This document shows positions 18,085 through 27,628 of a stretch of DNA of 64,000 bases, one piece after another; positions within the stretch are counted from its first letter, which is position 1; every line of letters begins with the position of its first letter. The stretch lies in contig NZ_JAKUVC010000002.1 of NCBI RefSeq assembly GCF_026781265.1, forward strand, positions 310,001 to 374,000, written 5' to 3'. A program made the translations under genes and the position numbers. Origin of the DNA: Streptococcus sanguinis. GTDB lineage: Bacteria > Bacillota > Bacilli > Lactobacillales > Streptococcaceae. The notes under the pieces were generated by a model. The model worked only from the letters and a program-made list of their open reading frames with translations, ran no database searches and was not told the origin of the DNA.

Positions 18085-18933
18085 TCAAATCACAGGAATA
18101 TAAGCAAGTGCAACGCTCCCCTTGCCTAGATGCGTTCCAATGACACTGCCAAAGGTTGCGATAGGAACTTCACTAGCAATACCGCTGTCTAGCAGATTTT
18201 TCTGAAGCTCGGCTGCTTTTTTTGGCGTATTGCCATGGATAACCATAATCTGATAAGCACCGCCTGATGTTCTTTCTCGGACAAGTTCCAGCATACGCTT
18301 GATAGCTTTCTTCTCCGTCCGAATCTTTTCAAAAACTTCTATTACACCATGATCGTTAAAATACAGAATAGGCTTGATACTCAGCAGATTTCCCAGAATA
18401 GCAGCACCGTTAGAAAGGCGTCCTCCTTTGACCAAGTGGTCCAAATCGTCCACCATGATAAAAGCGCTGGTGCCATCTATCTGCTTCTGGACATTGTCTA
18501 AAATTGCTTCAAATTCCAAGTCTTGTGCTGCCCACTCTAGAGCTGATTGGACCATGATACCGAGCGGAGCGCTAGTAATCTTAGAATCCAGAAAGGCAAT
18601 TTTCAAACCACGAAACTCATCTTTCAGATACTGAATATTTTGGTAAAAACCAGAAATACCGCTAGATAGAAAGAGCCCCAGAACATGGGTATAGTTCTTT
18701 CCGTCTAGAATAGTGAGAATCTCTTCTAACTCAGCAATGCTAGGCTGACTGGTCTTGGGCAATTCATCTGACTGAGCCATTTTTTCATAAAATTCACTAG
18801 CTGTTAAGTTTCTGCCTTCGACATAAGTCTCACCTGCAATCACGACTGGAATATCCAAGACAAAAAGATTTTCATTCTCCAGCAGCGAAGCCGGCAGATA
18901 GGCCGATGAATCTGTGATAACCGCTAACTTCAT
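18085..18933 (-). CDS. DegV family fatty-acid-binding protein (FakB-like)
   Basis: The 282-residue protein starts [14 protein letters not shown], the DegV signature, with the lipid-contacting TSQPSIAEL (about 60-70) and a C-terminal [17 protein letters not shown]. DegV/FakB proteins bind a fatty acid and present it to the kinase FakA. Which acyl chain this paralogue prefers cannot be told. It is two bases from the DUF1149 gene and precedes dapB in the operon. Confidence 0.88.
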   Translation of the reverse strand: MKLAVITDSSAYLPASLLENENLFVLDIPVVIAGETYVEGRNLTASEFYEKMAQSDELPKTSQPSIAELEEILTILDGKNYTHVLGLFLSSGISGFYQNIQYLKDEFRGLKIAFLDSKITSAPLGIMVQSALEWAAQDLEFEAILDNVQKQIDGTSAFIMVDDLDHLVKGGRLSNGAAILGNLLSIKPILYFNDHGVIEVFEKIRTEKKAIKRMLELVRERTSGGAYQIMVIHGNTPKKAAELQKNLLDSGIASEVPIATFGSVIGTHLGKGSVALAYIPVI

Positions 18934-18935
18934 GA

Positions 18936-19310
18936 TTAAAACTCCAAATTAATGCCTGGCAAATCCAGAGCAATTTCTGTCACTTCATAAGTCAAGCGGT
19001 TGAGCATGGTTAAGCAAGGCCGAGCAAGCTCTTCTACTTCATCGTGGTCAAATTCACTCGGTTCCTCAATAAGACGACCGTGAATATGGTTAGCTTGTGA
19101 AATAGTTCCGCTGATAACAAAATTCTCAAAAACAATCATAAAGGTCACAATCACAATCAATGAAGTTGTGTGGGCTTCGACATCTCTTTTGACCAATTGG
19201 AAATTCACATCAACCTTGGTTTCAGGTGTTCCATTTTCTTTTTCCCACTCAAAATTTCGGGCGTCAAAATGGTACTGACTAACAAATTCTTTTTCGCGCT
19301 GTATGTTCAT
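18936..19310 (-). CDS. DUF1149 family protein
   Basis: The 124-residue product begins [20 protein letters not shown] and ends in [17 protein letters not shown], matching the DUF1149 proteins of lactic acid bacteria as I recall them. The fold resembles SecB-like chaperone folds in my memory, but no function is established. The start at 19310 is chosen because AGGAG sits eight bases upstream; longer in-frame starts lack a site. It is the first gene of the degV-dapB-cca-uup operon. Confidence 0.8.
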   Translation of the reverse strand: MNIQREKEFVSQYHFDARNFEWEKENGTPETKVDVNFQLVKRDVEAHTTSLIVIVTFMIVFENFVISGTISQANHIHGRLIEEPSEFDHDEVEELARPCLTMLNRLTYEVTEIALDLPGINLEF

Positions 19311-19397
19311 TTTTATTCTCCTAAAAATATGCGATAGGCCCATTATACCATATATCGAGCGAAGTTTCCATGCTAAAATTTACAGGCCAGAAAACAC

Positions 19398-19430
19398 AAA
19401 AAAGAATCTCACTGACAAGCGAGATTCTTT
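19398..19430 (-). terminator. Terminator of the fru operon
   Basis: AAGAATCTCGC, TTGTCA and GTGAGATTCTT (one G-T pair) then TTTT, immediately after the fruA stop on the minus strand. Confidence 0.88.
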
Positions 19431-19435
19431 AAATA

Positions 19436-21397
19436 TTATTTTTTAAGTGGTTTGCGCAGGTAACCAAAGATAATACCGCTGACTACTGCACCAATCAATA
19501 CATATACCAAGTAAAGGATTGGATTGTTTGTCAAACCGATAACGAAGATTCCTCCGTGAGGAGCCATGAGCTTGATACCAGACAATCCTACAAGAGCACC
19601 TGTAAGAGCTGAACCTACGATAAAGCTTGGAATAGCACGGGCTGGGTCAGCAGCTCCAAACGGGATAGCTCCTTCTGTGATGAAAGACAGACCCATGACA
19701 ATGTTGGTCAAACCTGAATCGCGTTCTTCTTCAGTGAATTTATGTTTGAACAAAAGAGTCGCAATAAATACTGCCAAAGGCGGAACCATACCAGCTGCCA
19801 TTACCGCTGCCATAACAGGAGAACCACCAGTTGAAACAGTGCTTGCCAGTGTACTAGTACCAAATACGTAAGCGGCCTTATTAACTGGCCCACCCATATC
19901 GACAGCCATCATACCACCGACTAAGAGACCAAGGAGGACAGCAGAGCTTCCGCTCAGACTTGCCAAGAAATCATTCAGGGCTGTATTGATTGCTGACATT
20001 GGAATATTAATCGCCAACATTACAAATCCAGTCACAAGAACACCCAGAAGAGGCAAGAGCAAGATTGAACGGATACCTTCAAGTGAGCGAGGCAGACCTG
20101 CAAGAAGCTTGCGAAGAACCAGAATAACACCACCGGCTAAGAATCCTCCTACCAAAGCACCAAGGAAACCAGATGATACACCAGTTAATTCAAGAGTCTT
20201 CTGACCGCCTTCAGCATAGGCAACAGCGCCAAATGATGCACCGCTGCTTGCAATGGCACCAGCTACGAAACCAGAAACTAGACCTGGCTTTTCAGCGATT
20301 GAGTAAGCGATATAACCAGCTAATACCGGCAACATGAAACCAAAAGCTGCTCCACCAATTGCTTTAAACTGCGCTGCAATCTCATGATAACTCCCCAGAT
20401 TAGAAAGCTGTTCCTTTGGTACACCTAAGATCTGATCCAGTAAGAAAGCAATGGCAATCATAATACCGCCACCAATAACGAATGGCAACATTTGGGAAAC
20501 ACCGCTCATCAAGTGTTTGTAAAAAGCGCCGCCCAGACTAAGTTTTTCATTGCTTGATTCTGCAGTACCGTCGCCATTAGCAGCCTTGTAAATCTCAGCA
20601 TTTCCTGAAAGAGCCAGATTAATCAGTTCTTCAGTCTTACGAATACCGTCTGCAACTGGACGATTGATCAACGGCTTGCCGTCAAAGCGATTCATCTCTA
20701 CGGCCTTATCAGCTGCGATGATAACAGCCTTGGCATTTTTGATATCTTCTGCTGTCAGCTTGTTTCCAACACCGCTGGCACCATTGGTTTCAACCTTGAT
20801 GCCGACACCCATTTCAGCTGCGACCTTCTGCAAAGCCTCTTGAGCCATGTAGGTATGTGCAATTCCTGTCGTACAAGCTGTTACAGCTACAAGGAAGTCC
20901 CCGCCATCATTAGCAGGTTCAACAACAGCAGGTTCTTCTGCTTTTTCTGAAGCTTGGTTAAAGAGCTCAATCACTTGATTAGGTGATGTCACTTGTCGCA
21001 ATTTATCCGCAAAACCATCCTTCATAAGGTATTGAGACAATTCAGCTAAGGCAGCCAAGTGAGTATCGTTAGCACCTTCTGGAGCTGCAATCATGAAGAA
21101 AAGATCAGTTGGCTGGCCATCCAAACTTTCATAATCTACGCCTTTATTTGACTTGGCAAAAAGAACCGTCGCTTCTTTCACTGCAGTATTTTTGCTGTGG
21201 GGCATAGCGATTCCGTCACCTAGACCAGTAGAAGTCAAGGCTTCACGAGCCAAAATCCCTTCTTTGAAAATCTCGAAATCTGTCACATAGCCATGATCCA
21301 CTAGTCTTTGAATCATTTCTTCGATAACGGCTTTTTTCTCTGTTGCCTGCAAGTCCAGCAACATCACGTCTTTTCTTAGTAAGTCTTGAATTTTCAT
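19436..21397 (-). CDS. fruA: Fructose-specific PTS enzyme IIABC
   Basis: The 653-residue protein joins an EIIA domain (about 1-150, phospho-histidine His67 in AMPHSK), an EIIB domain (about 165-265, phospho-cysteine Cys175 in TACTTGIAHTY) and a membrane EIIC domain (about 290-650, with MAVDMGGPVNKAAY). It imports fructose as fructose 1-phosphate, which the neighbouring FruK phosphorylates. It overlaps fruK by four bases, and is the last gene of fruR-fruK-fruA. Confidence 0.96.
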   Translation of the reverse strand: MKIQDLLRKDVMLLDLQATEKKAVIEEMIQRLVDHGYVTDFEIFKEGILAREALTSTGLGDGIAMPHSKNTAVKEATVLFAKSNKGVDYESLDGQPTDLFFMIAAPEGANDTHLAALAELSQYLMKDGFADKLRQVTSPNQVIELFNQASEKAEEPAVVEPANDGGDFLVAVTACTTGIAHTYMAQEALQKVAAEMGVGIKVETNGASGVGNKLTAEDIKNAKAVIIAADKAVEMNRFDGKPLINRPVADGIRKTEELINLALSGNAEIYKAANGDGTAESSNEKLSLGGAFYKHLMSGVSQMLPFVIGGGIMIAIAFLLDQILGVPKEQLSNLGSYHEIAAQFKAIGGAAFGFMLPVLAGYIAYSIAEKPGLVSGFVAGAIASSGASFGAVAYAEGGQKTLELTGVSSGFLGALVGGFLAGGVILVLRKLLAGLPRSLEGIRSILLLPLLGVLVTGFVMLAINIPMSAINTALNDFLASLSGSSAVLLGLLVGGMMAVDMGGPVNKAAYVFGTSTLASTVSTGGSPVMAAVMAAGMVPPLAVFIATLLFKHKFTEEERDSGLTNIVMGLSFITEGAIPFGAADPARAIPSFIVGSALTGALVGLSGIKLMAPHGGIFVIGLTNNPILYLVYVLIGAVVSGIIFGYLRKPLKK

Positions 21398-22305
21398 ATT
21401 TTTTCTACCTCTACTTTTTCATAGATTTCTTTTATATACTCAGCTGTTGACAAATCGTCTGAGAAGGTGGTTGCCGTTCCGCAGGCCACTCCCCATTTGA
21501 AAGCTTGAATAACATCGCCAGAGAGGACAAACTCTCCGGTAAATCCAGCCACCATAGAGTCGCCAGCACCTACAGAATTTTTAACATTGCCCTTGATAGG
21601 TTTGGCGAAGTAAGCACCCTCTTGAGTTACCAGCAAGGCACCGTCACCAGCCATGGAAATAATCACATGCTGGGCACCCTTGTCTAAGATTTGACGGGCA
21701 TAACTCTCAATCTGATCCAAACTTTCGAGCTTGACTCCGAAAATATCACCTAGCTCGTGATTGTTAGGTTTGACCAAGAGCGGCTCAAACTCTAAAGAAT
21801 CCAGCAGCGTCTGACCTTCAAAGTCGCAGACGACTTGTGCTCCCGTCTTTCTGGTTAAGCCAATCAGCTCCTTGTAGACAACATTTCCTAGATTTTTAGG
21901 ACTGCTGCCAGCGAAAACCACTGTATCTTCTGAAGTCAGAGAAGAAAGAAATGACTCCAGTTCTTCTAGTTTCTGATGAGAAATTTCTGGACCTGGTCCG
22001 TTAATCTCTGTCTCAGCATCTGCTTTAATCTTGACATTGATACGAGTATCCTGCTCAACCTCTACGAAATGGCTGGAAATCCCTTCCTCTTTCAGAGTAT
22101 CTGTGATGAACTTGCCAGTAAAACCACCGATAAAGCCAGTCGCTTTATTCTCAATACCTAGACGTTTGAGAACTCGGCTAACGTTGATTCCTTTTCCGCC
22201 AGAGAATTTGTCGTCACTGTCCATCCGATTGACGCTTCCTATAAGGACCTTGTCCAGACGGACAATATAGTCGATGGAAGGGTTTAGTGTGACAGTATAA
22301 ATCAT
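21394..22305 (-). CDS. fruK: 1-phosphofructokinase
   Basis: The 303-residue PfkB-family kinase has GGKGINVSRVLKRLG near the N-terminus and the anion-hole/catalytic motif VGAGDSMVAGF near the C-terminus. It turns fructose 1-phosphate into fructose 1,6-bisphosphate. It overlaps fruR and fruA by four bases each, so the three proteins are translationally coupled. Confidence 0.95.
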   Translation of the reverse strand: MIYTVTLNPSIDYIVRLDKVLIGSVNRMDSDDKFSGGKGINVSRVLKRLGIENKATGFIGGFTGKFITDTLKEEGISSHFVEVEQDTRINVKIKADAETEINGPGPEISHQKLEELESFLSSLTSEDTVVFAGSSPKNLGNVVYKELIGLTRKTGAQVVCDFEGQTLLDSLEFEPLLVKPNNHELGDIFGVKLESLDQIESYARQILDKGAQHVIISMAGDGALLVTQEGAYFAKPIKGNVKNSVGAGDSMVAGFTGEFVLSGDVIQAFKWGVACGTATTFSDDLSTAEYIKEIYEKVEVEKI

Positions 22306-23045
22306 ACTTCAATCACCTCCGTTTTTTCTTTGAGCGCTTGAATCACTTCTGATTCATTTTGATTAGTAATAATGCTTGCTTTGGCGAGAGGAGCAACCTT
22401 GACAAAGGACGTCTGACCTAGTTTAGAAAGATCAGCCAAGACATAAGTCTTCTTAGCGTTCTCCAAAATCGCTCTTTTAACAGCTCCTTCCTCCATATCT
22501 GGAGTGGTAAAGAACCCATCGTCAATGCCATTCATTCCAATAAAGGCCTTATCGAAATTCAACTGACCGATTTGATTTAGGGCAACACCGCCAATGCTGG
22601 CATCCGTTGAGCGCTTGACCTTTCCGCCGATAATAACCGTCGGGATATTGCGCTCTACCAACTTGGTCGCATGGTGAATGGAGTTGGTGACGACTGTCAC
22701 TCTTGGATCATGCAGCTCATTGACTAAAAGCTCATTGGTTGTCCCCGCATCAATAAAAATCACATCATGCTCTTGAATCAAGCTTGCTGCCATCTTTGCA
22801 ATAGCTGTCTTTTCTTGAATGCTTCTGATAGATTTTTCCTGATTGCTCTCCTCTTCCTGCAGAAAATGAAAGCTTTCAGCTCCACCATGAACTCGTCGCA
22901 GTTTATGCTCGCTCTCCAGTTCATCCAAATCTCTTCTGATAGTTGATTCTGAAGTGTTTAAAGCATGTACTAGATAGTCTAAAGAAACAAATTTTTCTCT
23001 TATGACTGTCTCTAGAATAACCTGCTTTCTTTCCGACTTCAACAT
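22302..23045 (-). CDS. fruR: DeoR-family regulator of the fructose operon
   Basis: The 247-residue protein has an N-terminal winged helix (VSLDYLVHALNTSESTIRRDLDELE, signature split here) and a C-terminal sugar-phosphate sensor domain (DAGTTN and IIGGKVKRS). DeoR regulators of this type respond to fructose 1-phosphate and repress fruRKA. Position first in the operon behind a palindrome (23062-23075) fits autoregulation. A GGAGGT site lies upstream of the ATG. Confidence 0.92.
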   Translation of the reverse strand: MLKSERKQVILETVIREKFVSLDYLVHALNTSESTIRRDLDELESEHKLRRVHGGAESFHFLQEEESNQEKSIRSIQEKTAIAKMAASLIQEHDVIFIDAGTTNELLVNELHDPRVTVVTNSIHHATKLVERNIPTVIIGGKVKRSTDASIGGVALNQIGQLNFDKAFIGMNGIDDGFFTTPDMEEGAVKRAILENAKKTYVLADLSKLGQTSFVKVAPLAKASIITNQNESEVIQALKEKTEVIEV

Positions 23046-23057
23046 AAAGCACCTCCT

Positions 23058-23075
23058 TTGGAATCGTTTACGATT
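23058..23075. promoter_or_regulatory. Palindrome (FruR operator?) overlapping a cre-like site
   Basis: AATCGTTTACGATT (23062-23075) is a near-perfect inverted repeat lying just downstream of the -10 box of fruR, where a repressor would block transcription. On the plus strand TTGGAATCGTTTACG (23058-23072) matches 14 of 15 positions of the CcpA cre consensus WTGNAANCGNWNNCW. One site may therefore serve FruR, CcpA or both. Confidence 0.6.
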
Positions 23076-23078
23076 ATT

Positions 23079-23106
23079 ATTATACCTCTTTATTTTTCAA
23101 TGTCAA
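23079..23106 (-). promoter_or_regulatory. Promoter of fruRKA
   Basis: Minus strand: perfect TTGACA, 16-base spacer, perfect TATAAT, followed by the palindrome and GGAGGT. Confidence 0.88.
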
Positions 23107-23150
23107 GCACTTTCTATCAAAATCTTTCATTTTCTATCTTTTTACCGAAC

Positions 23151-23177
23151 AAAAAAGAGCTGGACTATATCCAACTC
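23151..23177 (-). terminator. Terminator of the CPBP/hemW operon
   Basis: GAGTTGGA, TATAG and TCCAGCTC (one G-T pair) then TTTTTT, minus strand. Confidence 0.8.
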
Positions 23178-23214
23178 CTTTCATATCGTTGCATAGCTGC
23201 CAAATAAAAGGCAA

Positions 23215-24198
23215 TTAGCTTTTATTGATCAAGGATACAAGATAGGCTGCCATAACAGGCAGAAAGGTTCCAAGAAAAGTAAACACAACCAGAACCCAGA
23301 ACCAGACTGATTTAAAAGCCTGTCGGTAGGTCCCTGGGAGCGAACGATTAGCATCAATGTATTCCTTAAATTTTGGCCATTTCAAGATTAAGAGCAAAAG
23401 AAATACTGTGCTGCCAGCAATTAATAGGCCGTAAAAAAAGATGTTAACTATAGGCTCTGGAGCTTTTTTTGAAAGAAAAGCTATACCTTCTGCTATGACA
23501 AAGTTATTGAGAGCATGAAAAATGATAGACCAGATAATCGAATACTCAAAAGCGATATAGCCAAAACCTAAACCAATCAAACTAGCAAAATAAAGCTGAT
23601 ATAGGTTTTCGTGAAAAAGGCCAAATAAAATCGAAGTCAGAAGAATGGCAAAAACCTTTCCATGCTTCTCTAACGCTCGCAAACCAGCACCTCTGAAAAT
23701 AATTTCCTCTGTAACTGGAGCCATCAAAGATGAATAAATCAGCATAGTCAGTGTCTCAGACCCGCCGCTCCCTGATTCCATACTAGATAGATCTAGATTG
23801 AAGAGTTGCATGATAGCCTGCATGATCTGATTGACAACAGCTGTAAACATTTGGGCGAATAAAAGGAAGCAAATCATGTAAAAGAAAACTTTAGGAGTCA
23901 TCTTCCGTCCTTTGCGACGAAGGTCATATTTGAAGAGCTGCTTTCCTCGAGACACTGTAAAAGTAAGAACACCAAGACAGGAAGCTAGAATATAGGCTCC
24001 ACCGTCCTTTTCCATGAATTTGGTGACAATGTCTTGCGTTTTTTGAATATCCATGCCTTGACCAGGCATGATAACGAAAAAAGCCACAAATGCATAAATG
24101 AAAACAGAACCAAGCATAACCCATAAATAAGTAAAGCAGGTCGCTGAAAATCGTCCTAGATCTTTTTTAGGATTTAAAGGTTCGGGTATATAATACAT
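23215..24198 (-). CDS. CPBP-family intramembrane metalloprotease
   Basis: The 327-residue membrane protein has about eight hydrophobic segments and the four CPBP/Abi motifs: EEIIFRGAGLRAL (EExxxR), FGLFHENLY (FxxxH) and the later FHALNNF (HxxxN). The catalytic residues are intact. Relatives range from Rce1-type CAAX proteases to bacteriocin-immunity proteins; the target here is unknown. It ends an operon with a DUF1461 membrane protein, though 13 bases separate the two. Confidence 0.82.
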   Translation of the reverse strand: MYYIPEPLNPKKDLGRFSATCFTYLWVMLGSVFIYAFVAFFVIMPGQGMDIQKTQDIVTKFMEKDGGAYILASCLGVLTFTVSRGKQLFKYDLRRKGRKMTPKVFFYMICFLLFAQMFTAVVNQIMQAIMQLFNLDLSSMESGSGGSETLTMLIYSSLMAPVTEEIIFRGAGLRALEKHGKVFAILLTSILFGLFHENLYQLYFASLIGLGFGYIAFEYSIIWSIIFHALNNFVIAEGIAFLSKKAPEPIVNIFFYGLLIAGSTVFLLLLILKWPKFKEYIDANRSLPGTYRQAFKSVWFWVLVVFTFLGTFLPVMAAYLVSLINKS

Positions 24199-24211
24199 AA
24201 AATCTCCTATA

Positions 24212-24841
24212 TTAAGTTTGCTCTTTACCCCTTCTGCTCAGGAAATACAAGGTCAAAAAGATTCCCTCATAAAGCAAGGCAAAAAGAATAAAGGCGTGCA
24301 TGAAAAATTCTTCTGGCAGAATCCAAATGACTGGATCCTTGGCTGGGTCAAACATCCAGGTATTGTCTCCTGCAAAGAGAACTTGATGAAAGAGTGTAAA
24401 AAAATTGTTAAAACCGATCAGAATGGCCAGTCCAGCTAGAACAAGCGGCAATATACTGATCACTAGAAAAGCCCGTCTGTAGAGACCTAAAAATCCCTTT
24501 TTAACCACTTTTTTGATAAAGAAGATCAAAGCCGGCAGAGTAACTAAAAAAATAGCTTGCGCCAAGTGAAAAAGATACTTGACCGCCTGAAAATGATGCA
24601 GTCCAGCTGCCGACGAGTGAAAATCCGGCATCGCCAGTTTCTGACTAAAAGGATTGGTCAGGTAATTCATCAAAATATTAAAATTATACTGGATGGTCTC
24701 TGATTTTAAATAAACTTTATCTGGTAGGTTGAAATAAGAAATCTCCATCGGGTATAAGAACCAAGCCAGATAAATAGTTAGCAATATCACTGTTGCCAGC
24801 AAGCACAAGACGCTTGCTGAAAATCTCAATTTATCACGCAT
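24212..24841 (-). CDS. TIGR01906 (DUF1461) integral membrane protein
   Basis: The 209-residue product has four hydrophobic segments with a loop ending in [14 protein letters not shown] and a conserved [20 protein letters not shown], the pattern of the TIGR01906 family. No function is known. It overlaps the HAD-phosphatase gene by eight bases, and the same neighbour order (thioesterase, HAD, DUF1461) is common in streptococci as far as I recall. Confidence 0.8.
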   Translation of the reverse strand: MRDKLRFSASVLCLLATVILLTIYLAWFLYPMEISYFNLPDKVYLKSETIQYNFNILMNYLTNPFSQKLAMPDFHSSAAGLHHFQAVKYLFHLAQAIFLVTLPALIFFIKKVVKKGFLGLYRRAFLVISILPLVLAGLAILIGFNNFFTLFHQVLFAGDNTWMFDPAKDPVIWILPEEFFMHAFILFALLYEGIFLTLYFLSRRGKEQT

Positions 24842-25604
24842 CGAAGTCCCACTCCGCTAGACTGGACAAGACATGCGTCGGTTGGATAGGCAGATTGGGC
24901 ACCTCTTCTGGCAGGGTAAAACCTGTTGTAACCAAGAGGGTTGGAATGCCGTTGTCAATTCCCGCTCGAATATCTGTCAGATAGTTATCACCCACCATGA
25001 CCACTTCTTCACGCGCCAGTCCTAGATGCTCTATGGCTTTTTCCATGATGATGGCATTTGGCTTGCCGATAAAGGTGGGCTCAACCCGAGTGGCTGCTTC
25101 CAAAAGGGCGTTGATAGCACCCGCTCCCGGCTGCAGACCTCGCTCCGTCGGAATATTGAGATCAGGATTGGTCCCGATAAAGTGAGCACCTTTGTGAATG
25201 GCCAGAGTCGCTATTGTCAGCTTCTCATAGTCCACTTCCCAGTCCAGCCCCACAACCACATAGTCAGGATTTTCTGTGTCTTCTGTATAGCCAGATTCTT
25301 CAATAGCGTGTTTAAGCCCCACATCACCGATAACGTAAGCTTTCTTGCCCAGATTTTTCTCCTGCATATAATCAATGGTAGCTAGAGTCGCTGTGTAAAT
25401 TGTCTCAAGCGGCGTCTCAATATTGAAATTTTCAGCCAGCATGGTTTGCACTGCTTCTGGCGTGCGTGTGGTATTATTGGTCACGAAAAGGTAGGGAATC
25501 TTACGCTTCTGCAAGTCATGCACAAAAGCTTCACCAGCTGGAATCCTGCTCTTGCCCTTATAAATCGTCCCGTCTAAATCAATCAAATATCCTTTATAAG
25601 TCAT
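24834..25604 (-). CDS. HAD-superfamily phosphatase, NagD/TIGR01457 type
   Basis: The 256-residue product starts with [16 protein letters not shown], the nucleophile aspartates of HAD class IIA, has VTNNTTRTP (motif II) and [12 protein letters not shown] (motif IV). It probably hydrolyses small phosphometabolites, for example nucleotide or sugar phosphates. The exact substrate is unknown. Placed between fat and the DUF1461 gene in one operon. Confidence 0.88.
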   Translation of the reverse strand: MTYKGYLIDLDGTIYKGKSRIPAGEAFVHDLQKRKIPYLFVTNNTTRTPEAVQTMLAENFNIETPLETIYTATLATIDYMQEKNLGKKAYVIGDVGLKHAIEESGYTEDTENPDYVVVGLDWEVDYEKLTIATLAIHKGAHFIGTNPDLNIPTERGLQPGAGAINALLEAATRVEPTFIGKPNAIIMEKAIEHLGLAREEVVMVGDNYLTDIRAGIDNGIPTLLVTTGFTLPEEVPNLPIQPTHVLSSLAEWDFDA

Positions 25605-25615
25605 GTCTGCTCTTC

Positions 25616-26356
25616 CTAATTCTCTTGTTTAAACTCTTGCCATGTCACTAAAGCCTGGGCATTGACTTCGCCGTCACTGGAAATCTGGTGATTGCTCTGC
25701 AGACCTTCTAGGTCGTAGCTAGAAGCAATCATGCCACCCGGTCGAACTTCCTTGACATACTTAAGATGGACTTTCTTGGGAATGTGCTGGGTGAGGAAGT
25801 CTGCACCCATGACCTCAAAGATCCAGTCCAGATACTTGCTATTATTGACATGCCCGTTCATATCCAAGTCGTAAAAGCGTACATGGTAGTCCTTGCTGAC
25901 AGGATTTTCCAAGTCTGGATACTTAGGACCGCGCAGTAATTTCTTGGAAAACTCAGATTGATATGGCGCTACAATCTCCGGATCAACGGCACGAACCTTG
26001 CGGCTATCTCGATCCATAAGAACAAAGGTTGCCAACATCTTGATAATGGCTTCGCCTGCTTCATCAAAGATTGTGAAGCGACGGTGGCAAAAGAGCCTAT
26101 TGTAGGTCAAAGCTTCTGTTTCAATGGTAATTTCCTCGGCAAATCGTGGCAGACGTGTAACATCAATATCATAGTCCGTGATAATCCAGACTAAGTTATA
26201 CTGCTCCAGCATATCCTTGTCGCTGACACCAAGCTCAATCGACTGCATGCCCGATACCTGCAAGGACAGCAGGATGACATCTGGTAGCTTGATATGGCCA
26301 TTCATATCCGCCATATCAAAAGGAATTTTCATTTTCATTTGATAAGTTAAGCCCAT
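25616..26356 (-). CDS. Acyl-ACP thioesterase
   Basis: The 246-residue protein has two hotdog domains, each with its typical motif: [16 protein letters not shown] at the start and [19 protein letters not shown] (about 152-170, with the catalytic Asp/His/Asn pattern). It releases free fatty acids from acyl carrier protein. It is three bases downstream of hemW and leads into the HAD gene, so it is cotranscribed. Confidence 0.9.
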   Translation of the reverse strand: MGLTYQMKMKIPFDMADMNGHIKLPDVILLSLQVSGMQSIELGVSDKDMLEQYNLVWIITDYDIDVTRLPRFAEEITIETEALTYNRLFCHRRFTIFDEAGEAIIKMLATFVLMDRDSRKVRAVDPEIVAPYQSEFSKKLLRGPKYPDLENPVSKDYHVRFYDLDMNGHVNNSKYLDWIFEVMGADFLTQHIPKKVHLKYVKEVRPGGMIASSYDLEGLQSNHQISSDGEVNAQALVTWQEFKQEN

Positions 26357-26359
26357 GAT

Positions 26360-27490
26360 TTACTCCAATATAAATTTCTCAGCAACCGTATCGCCCAAAA
26401 AGAGGCCTTGTTTGGTCATGCGCACGATATCTCTGTCTGGTACTAGCAAGCCCTGCTCAGTCAGTTCAGCCGCGACAGCTCCGTACTGATCTTCAAAGGA
26501 AAGACCGAATTTTTCCTCAAAACGTTTTTTAGACACGCCTGATTTCTTGCGCAATCCTAGAAACATTTCTTCTTCCATCTTTTCTTTCAGCGTCAGCACT
26601 TCTTCCTGCACACGGGCATTGCCTGCTTCCACCGCCTGCAGATAATGACGAATGGGGCCGTGGTTTTTATAGCGAACACCATTGACATAGCCAGACGCTC
26701 CCGCTCCAATACCATAATATTCCGCATTGTCCCAGTACATGAGGTTGTGACGGCTCTCAAAGCCTGGCTTGGAAAAGTTTGAAATCTCATAATGCTCAAA
26801 GCCGGCCTTTTCGAGCTCAGCTATAATGTAGTCAAACATCTCCGCTTCCAAATCTTCCTTGGGCAGAGGCAGTTTCCCTCGCCGCATCCGATTCATGAAG
26901 ACCGTATGATTTTCCAAAATCAAGCTGTACAAACTCATGTGGGGAATGTCCAGAGCAATAGCCTTGGCTACATTGGTTTTCACATCTTCCATGGTCTGCT
27001 TGGGCAGGGCATAAATCAGGTCAATCGAGATATTATCAAAACCCGCTTTTTTGAGATTGGCAATATTATCATAAATGTCCTTTTCCAAGTGACTGCGGCC
27101 AATCTGCTTGAGCATGCGGTCATTGAAAGTCTGTACACCCAGCGAAACACGATTGACAGGCGAGTCTTTAAGTACAGCAATCTTCTCCTTGTCCAAATCC
27201 CCAGGATTGGCTTCAATGGTCAGCTCTTCTAGATAAGATAAATCTAACTTGTCCGTCAGCTTTTCCAGCAAAAAGGCTAATTGAGGCGCAGATAGAGCCG
27301 TCGGAGTCCCTCCACCGATATAGAGGGTACGGAGCTTTTTGATATCGTACGAATGATACTCCTCAATCAAATGCTCCAGATAAGAATCTACAGGCTGGTT
27401 TTTGATAAAAACCTTGGAAAAATCGCAGTAATAACAAATCTGAGTACAAAAAGGAATGTGCACATAAGCAGAAGTCGGTTTGGTTTGCAT
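26360..27490 (-). CDS. hemW: HemW-like radical SAM protein
   Basis: The 376-residue protein has the radical-SAM cluster motif CTQICYYCDF (CxxxCxxC), GGGTPTALS, VNRVSLGVQTFND and the C-terminal HemN-type domain. Proteins of this form were named oxygen-independent coproporphyrinogen oxidase but the CDF variant belongs to the HemW haem chaperones. Since streptococci make no haem, a haem-handling or other role is inferred, not shown. First gene of its operon. Confidence 0.88.
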   Translation of the reverse strand: MQTKPTSAYVHIPFCTQICYYCDFSKVFIKNQPVDSYLEHLIEEYHSYDIKKLRTLYIGGGTPTALSAPQLAFLLEKLTDKLDLSYLEELTIEANPGDLDKEKIAVLKDSPVNRVSLGVQTFNDRMLKQIGRSHLEKDIYDNIANLKKAGFDNISIDLIYALPKQTMEDVKTNVAKAIALDIPHMSLYSLILENHTVFMNRMRRGKLPLPKEDLEAEMFDYIIAELEKAGFEHYEISNFSKPGFESRHNLMYWDNAEYYGIGAGASGYVNGVRYKNHGPIRHYLQAVEAGNARVQEEVLTLKEKMEEEMFLGLRKKSGVSKKRFEEKFGLSFEDQYGAVAAELTEQGLLVPDRDIVRMTKQGLFLGDTVAEKFILE

Positions 27491-27546
27491 AGTACTTATT
27501 ATACCACAGTTTTAAAGAGAGGACTTATTTGATTATTAAACAAAGG

Positions 27547-27599
27547 AAAAAAGAGTGAACCTGTAAAAACAAAAATTGTCCTCGCAAGTCACACTCTTT
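27547..27599 (-). terminator. Possible terminator of the pro operon
   Basis: AAAGAGTG and CACTCTTT pair across a 34-base loop, followed by TTTT on the minus strand, 30 bases beyond the proC stop. The large loop makes this less certain than the other terminators. Confidence 0.45.
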
Positions 27600-27628
27600 C
27601 TTATAATCTAAAAAATTGAAGTTCTAAA

